Shown here in pieces: positions 42,737 to 44,369 of a DNA stretch of 44,369 bases. A program made the translations under genes and the position numbers. Origin of the DNA: Sphingomonadales bacterium BRH_c42 (lineage in GTDB: Bacteria; Pseudomonadota; Alphaproteobacteria; Sphingomonadales; Sphingomonadaceae); contig LOEX01000131.1 of the NCBI GenBank assembly GCA_001516125.1, positions 1-44,369 on the forward strand. The letters are read 5' to 3'. How positions within the stretch are numbered: the stretch's first letter is position 1; each line of letters starts with the position of its first letter. Under the pieces are notes generated by a model that saw only the letters and a list, made by a program, of their open reading frames with translations, searched no databases and was not told the DNA's origin.

Positions 42737-44020
42737 TTGGCACGGATCGTGATGAAATTCGGCGGCACCTCGATGGCGGGGACCGAGCGTATTCGTCGCG
42801 TGGCCAATATCGTGCGCAGGCAGCAGGCTGCCGGACACGAGGTGGCGGTGGTGGTGAGCGCGATGGCGGGCGAGACCGACCGGTTGGTGGGCTTCTGCCG
42901 CGAGGCCAATGCGCTTTACGATCCTGCCGAGTACGACGTTGTCGTCGCCAGCGGCGAGCAGGTGACCGCCGGGCTGCTGGCGCTGACCCTGCAATCGATG
43001 GGCTGCAAGGCGCGCAGCTGGCTCGGCTGGCAGCTTCCTGTCAGAACCGTCGAGGCGCACGCGAAGGCGCGAGTGGCCGGGATCGACGCGCCCGAGATGA
43101 TTGCATCGCTCGAACGCGGCGAGATTGCGGTGATTCCCGGATTTCAGGGCATTTCCGATGATGGCCGGCTGACCACGCTGGGTCGCGGCGGATCGGATAC
43201 GTCGGCAGTCGCGGTGGCGGCGGCAATCAAGGCCGATCGCTGCGATATCTATACCGATGTCGATGGCGTCTATACCACCGACCCGCGCATTGTTGCCAAG
43301 GCGCACAAGCTGAAGGCGGTGACATACGAGGAAATGCTCGAGCTCGCCTCGGTCGGGGCCAAGGTGCTCCAGACCCGTTCGGTCGGGCTGGCAATGAAGG
43401 AAGGCGTGCGGATCCAGGTGCTTTCGAGCTTTCTGGGCGACGATGCCATCCCTGCGGATGAATTGCCCGGCACGTTGATCGTGTCGGACGAGGAAATGGA
43501 CCAATTAGTGGAGAAGGGCGACATGGAACGCCAGCTCGTGACCGGAATCGCGCATGACAAGAACGAGGCCAAGGTGATCCTCACCCGCGTGCCCGACCGG
43601 CCCGGCGCGGTGGCCAATATCTTCGAGCCGCTCGCTGCCGCCAGCATCAATGTCGACATGATCATCCAGAACGTCGGGCGCGACAAGGGCGAGACCGACG
43701 TCACCTTCACTGTGCCGCAGGCCGACCTTGCCCGGGCGCAGGCGCTGCTCGAGGACAAGCGCGATGTGATCGGCTACAACCGCATCATCACCGACAGCAA
43801 GATCGCCAAGATCAGCGTGGTGGGCGTGGGAATGAAGAGCCACGCCGGGGTGGCCAGCACCATGTTTCGCGCACTTTCGGACCGCGGTATCAATATCCAG
43901 GCGATCTCGACCTCCGAAATCAAGATCAGCGTGATGATCGACGAGGACGAAACCGAACTGGCGGTGCGCGTGCTGCACACTGCCTATGGCCTGGATGCCA
44001 GCGAAGAAGCGGCGGAATAA
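42737..44020 (+). CDS. lysC: Aspartate kinase, TTG start
   Basis: Aspartate kinase starts the synthesis of lysine, threonine, methionine and diaminopimelate. The 427-residue protein begins MARIVMKFGGTSMAG (the KFGGTS ATP-binding motif at 7-12), has GRGGSDTSAVAVAAAI near 155, and ends with two ACT domains (SINVDMIIQN and GVASTMFRALSDRGINIQAIS), where lysine or threonine feedback normally acts. The start is TTG at 42737 with AGGGGG about 8 bases upstream. The open frame to 42623 runs into ubiG and is not credible. Confidence 0.96.
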   Translation: MARIVMKFGGTSMAGTERIRRVANIVRRQQAAGHEVAVVVSAMAGETDRLVGFCREANALYDPAEYDVVVASGEQVTAGLLALTLQSMGCKARSWLGWQLPVRTVEAHAKARVAGIDAPEMIASLERGEIAVIPGFQGISDDGRLTTLGRGGSDTSAVAVAAAIKADRCDIYTDVDGVYTTDPRIVAKAHKLKAVTYEEMLELASVGAKVLQTRSVGLAMKEGVRIQVLSSFLGDDAIPADELPGTLIVSDEEMDQLVEKGDMERQLVTGIAHDKNEAKVILTRVPDRPGAVANIFEPLAAASINVDMIIQNVGRDKGETDVTFTVPQADLARAQALLEDKRDVIGYNRIITDSKIAKISVVGVGMKSHAGVASTMFRALSDRGINIQAISTSEIKISVMIDEDETELAVRVLHTAYGLDASEEAAE

Positions 44021-44050
44021 CGCATTTCGACCAATCCGGAGTACTGCGAC

Positions 44051-44083
44051 GGTGCCGAAGGGTCACTGTGACCCCTCGGCACC
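44051..44083. terminator. Long hairpin between lysC and the convergent gene
   Basis: GGTGCCGA (44051-44058) pairs with TCGGCACC (44076-44083); GGGTCA and TGACCC pair inside after one mismatch, with loop CTG. The symmetry and location between convergent genes fit a bidirectional terminator, although no T-run follows on either strand. Confidence 0.6.
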
Positions 44084-44107
44084 GACCGATCGAACCGCGC
44101 TGCGGAA

Positions 44108-44368
44108 TCAGGGCTGTGCGTCCTCCTCCGGCTCGCCGACCACGGCATTACCCTGGCCCATGACCAGCGCGCTGCCGCTGGCCCCAAGGTTTGCTGCCGG
44201 GATCATCTGCTCGAAGTCGCCGTTGGACACCAGCACCTGCTCCACTTCGCCGCGCGAATTGGCGACGATCTCGCGAACATTGCCAACCGGCAGGCCCTCG
44301 GGCGATACCACCGGCATGCCCGGGGCGATGCTGGTGGCGCCGCTCGCGGCACCGGCGGCAGAGCCCGC
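44108..44368 (-). CDS. Hypothetical protein, 3' part only
   Basis: The frame runs from the window edge to the TGA at 44108, so only the last 86 residues are seen. The fragment has a Gly/Ala/Ser-rich stretch, then PGMPVVSPEGLPVGNVREIVANSRGEVEQVLV, a beta-rich segment resembling PRC-barrel-like or repeat-type domains. It ends with an acidic tail (EPEEDAQP). An internal ATG at 44317 exists, but coding upstream of it continues in frame, so it need not be the start. The function is unknown. Confidence 0.6.
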   Translation of the reverse strand, partial: AGSAAGAASGATSIAPGMPVVSPEGLPVGNVREIVANSRGEVEQVLVSNGDFEQMIPAANLGASGSALVMGQGNAVVGEPEEDAQP

Positions 44369-44369
44369 C

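Overview
The window is a GC-rich chromosomal stretch of an alphaproteobacterium, most likely of the order Sphingomonadales (Erythrobacter / Altererythrobacter / Sphingomonas-like). This rests on the gene families and their order: prfA-prmC followed by a DUF4167 protein, DUF1244 and GapR (DUF2312) next to pyruvate kinase, a CIRCE-controlled groESL operon, and an exported DUF305 plus LVIVD-repeat protein. It is ordinary core chromosome. I see no insertion sequence, prophage, integrase, CRISPR array, rRNA or tRNA gene.

Layout. 1-4015: release factor 1 (5' end outside the window), its methyltransferase PrmC, a DUF4167 protein and apolipoprotein N-acyltransferase. 4066-5274: metK, behind a short palindrome-bearing leader. 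5255-9436 (minus strand): a CoA-metabolism cluster with scoA, a lipoprotein acid phosphatase and scoB coupled by 4-base overlaps, then a ferritin-like protein and a CaiB-type CoA transferase. 9649-10395: an exported methyltransferase-like protein, followed by a short region that may encode a small RNA. 10549-14521 (minus): an MscS-type channel and DNA polymerase I. 14759-16149: a small Ala-rich lipoprotein and a divergent class A beta-lactamase-fold protein. 16344-18315 (minus): groES-groEL. 18460-22226 (minus): a MATE exporter and the DUF305-LVIVD protein. 22421-23392 (minus): rplJ-rplL with an L10-type leader. 23812-25498: an ICMT-like membrane methyltransferase and a divergent small operon (42-residue peptide, DUF2975, HTH). 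25890-34456: rpoB-rpoC. 34626-36448: an unknown protein translationally coupled to gltX. 36472-37941 (minus): pyk. 37987-40671: DUF1244, gapR, a YbjQ protein, yebC, ruvC and an ArsC/Spx-like protein. 40681-40854 (minus): a 57-residue small protein. 40889-44020: a GDPD phosphodiesterase, ubiG (minus) and lysC. 44108 to the end (minus): the C-terminal part of an unknown protein.

Most of the content serves transcription (rpoBC), translation (prfA, prmC, rplJL, gltX), protein folding (groESL), DNA repair and recombination (polA, ruvC) and central metabolism (metK, pyk, lysC, ubiG). Regulation is visible at several places: CIRCE at groES, an L10 leader at rplJ, palindromes before metK and before the gltX operon, and repeated CGATAA boxes in front of the DUF2975/HTH operon. 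No wholly new multi-gene system stands out. The best leads are the small-RNA candidate at about 10446-10540, the peptide-DUF2975-HTH operon with its operator array, the phosphatase placed between the two CoA-transferase subunit genes, and a likely CTG start codon for ruvC.
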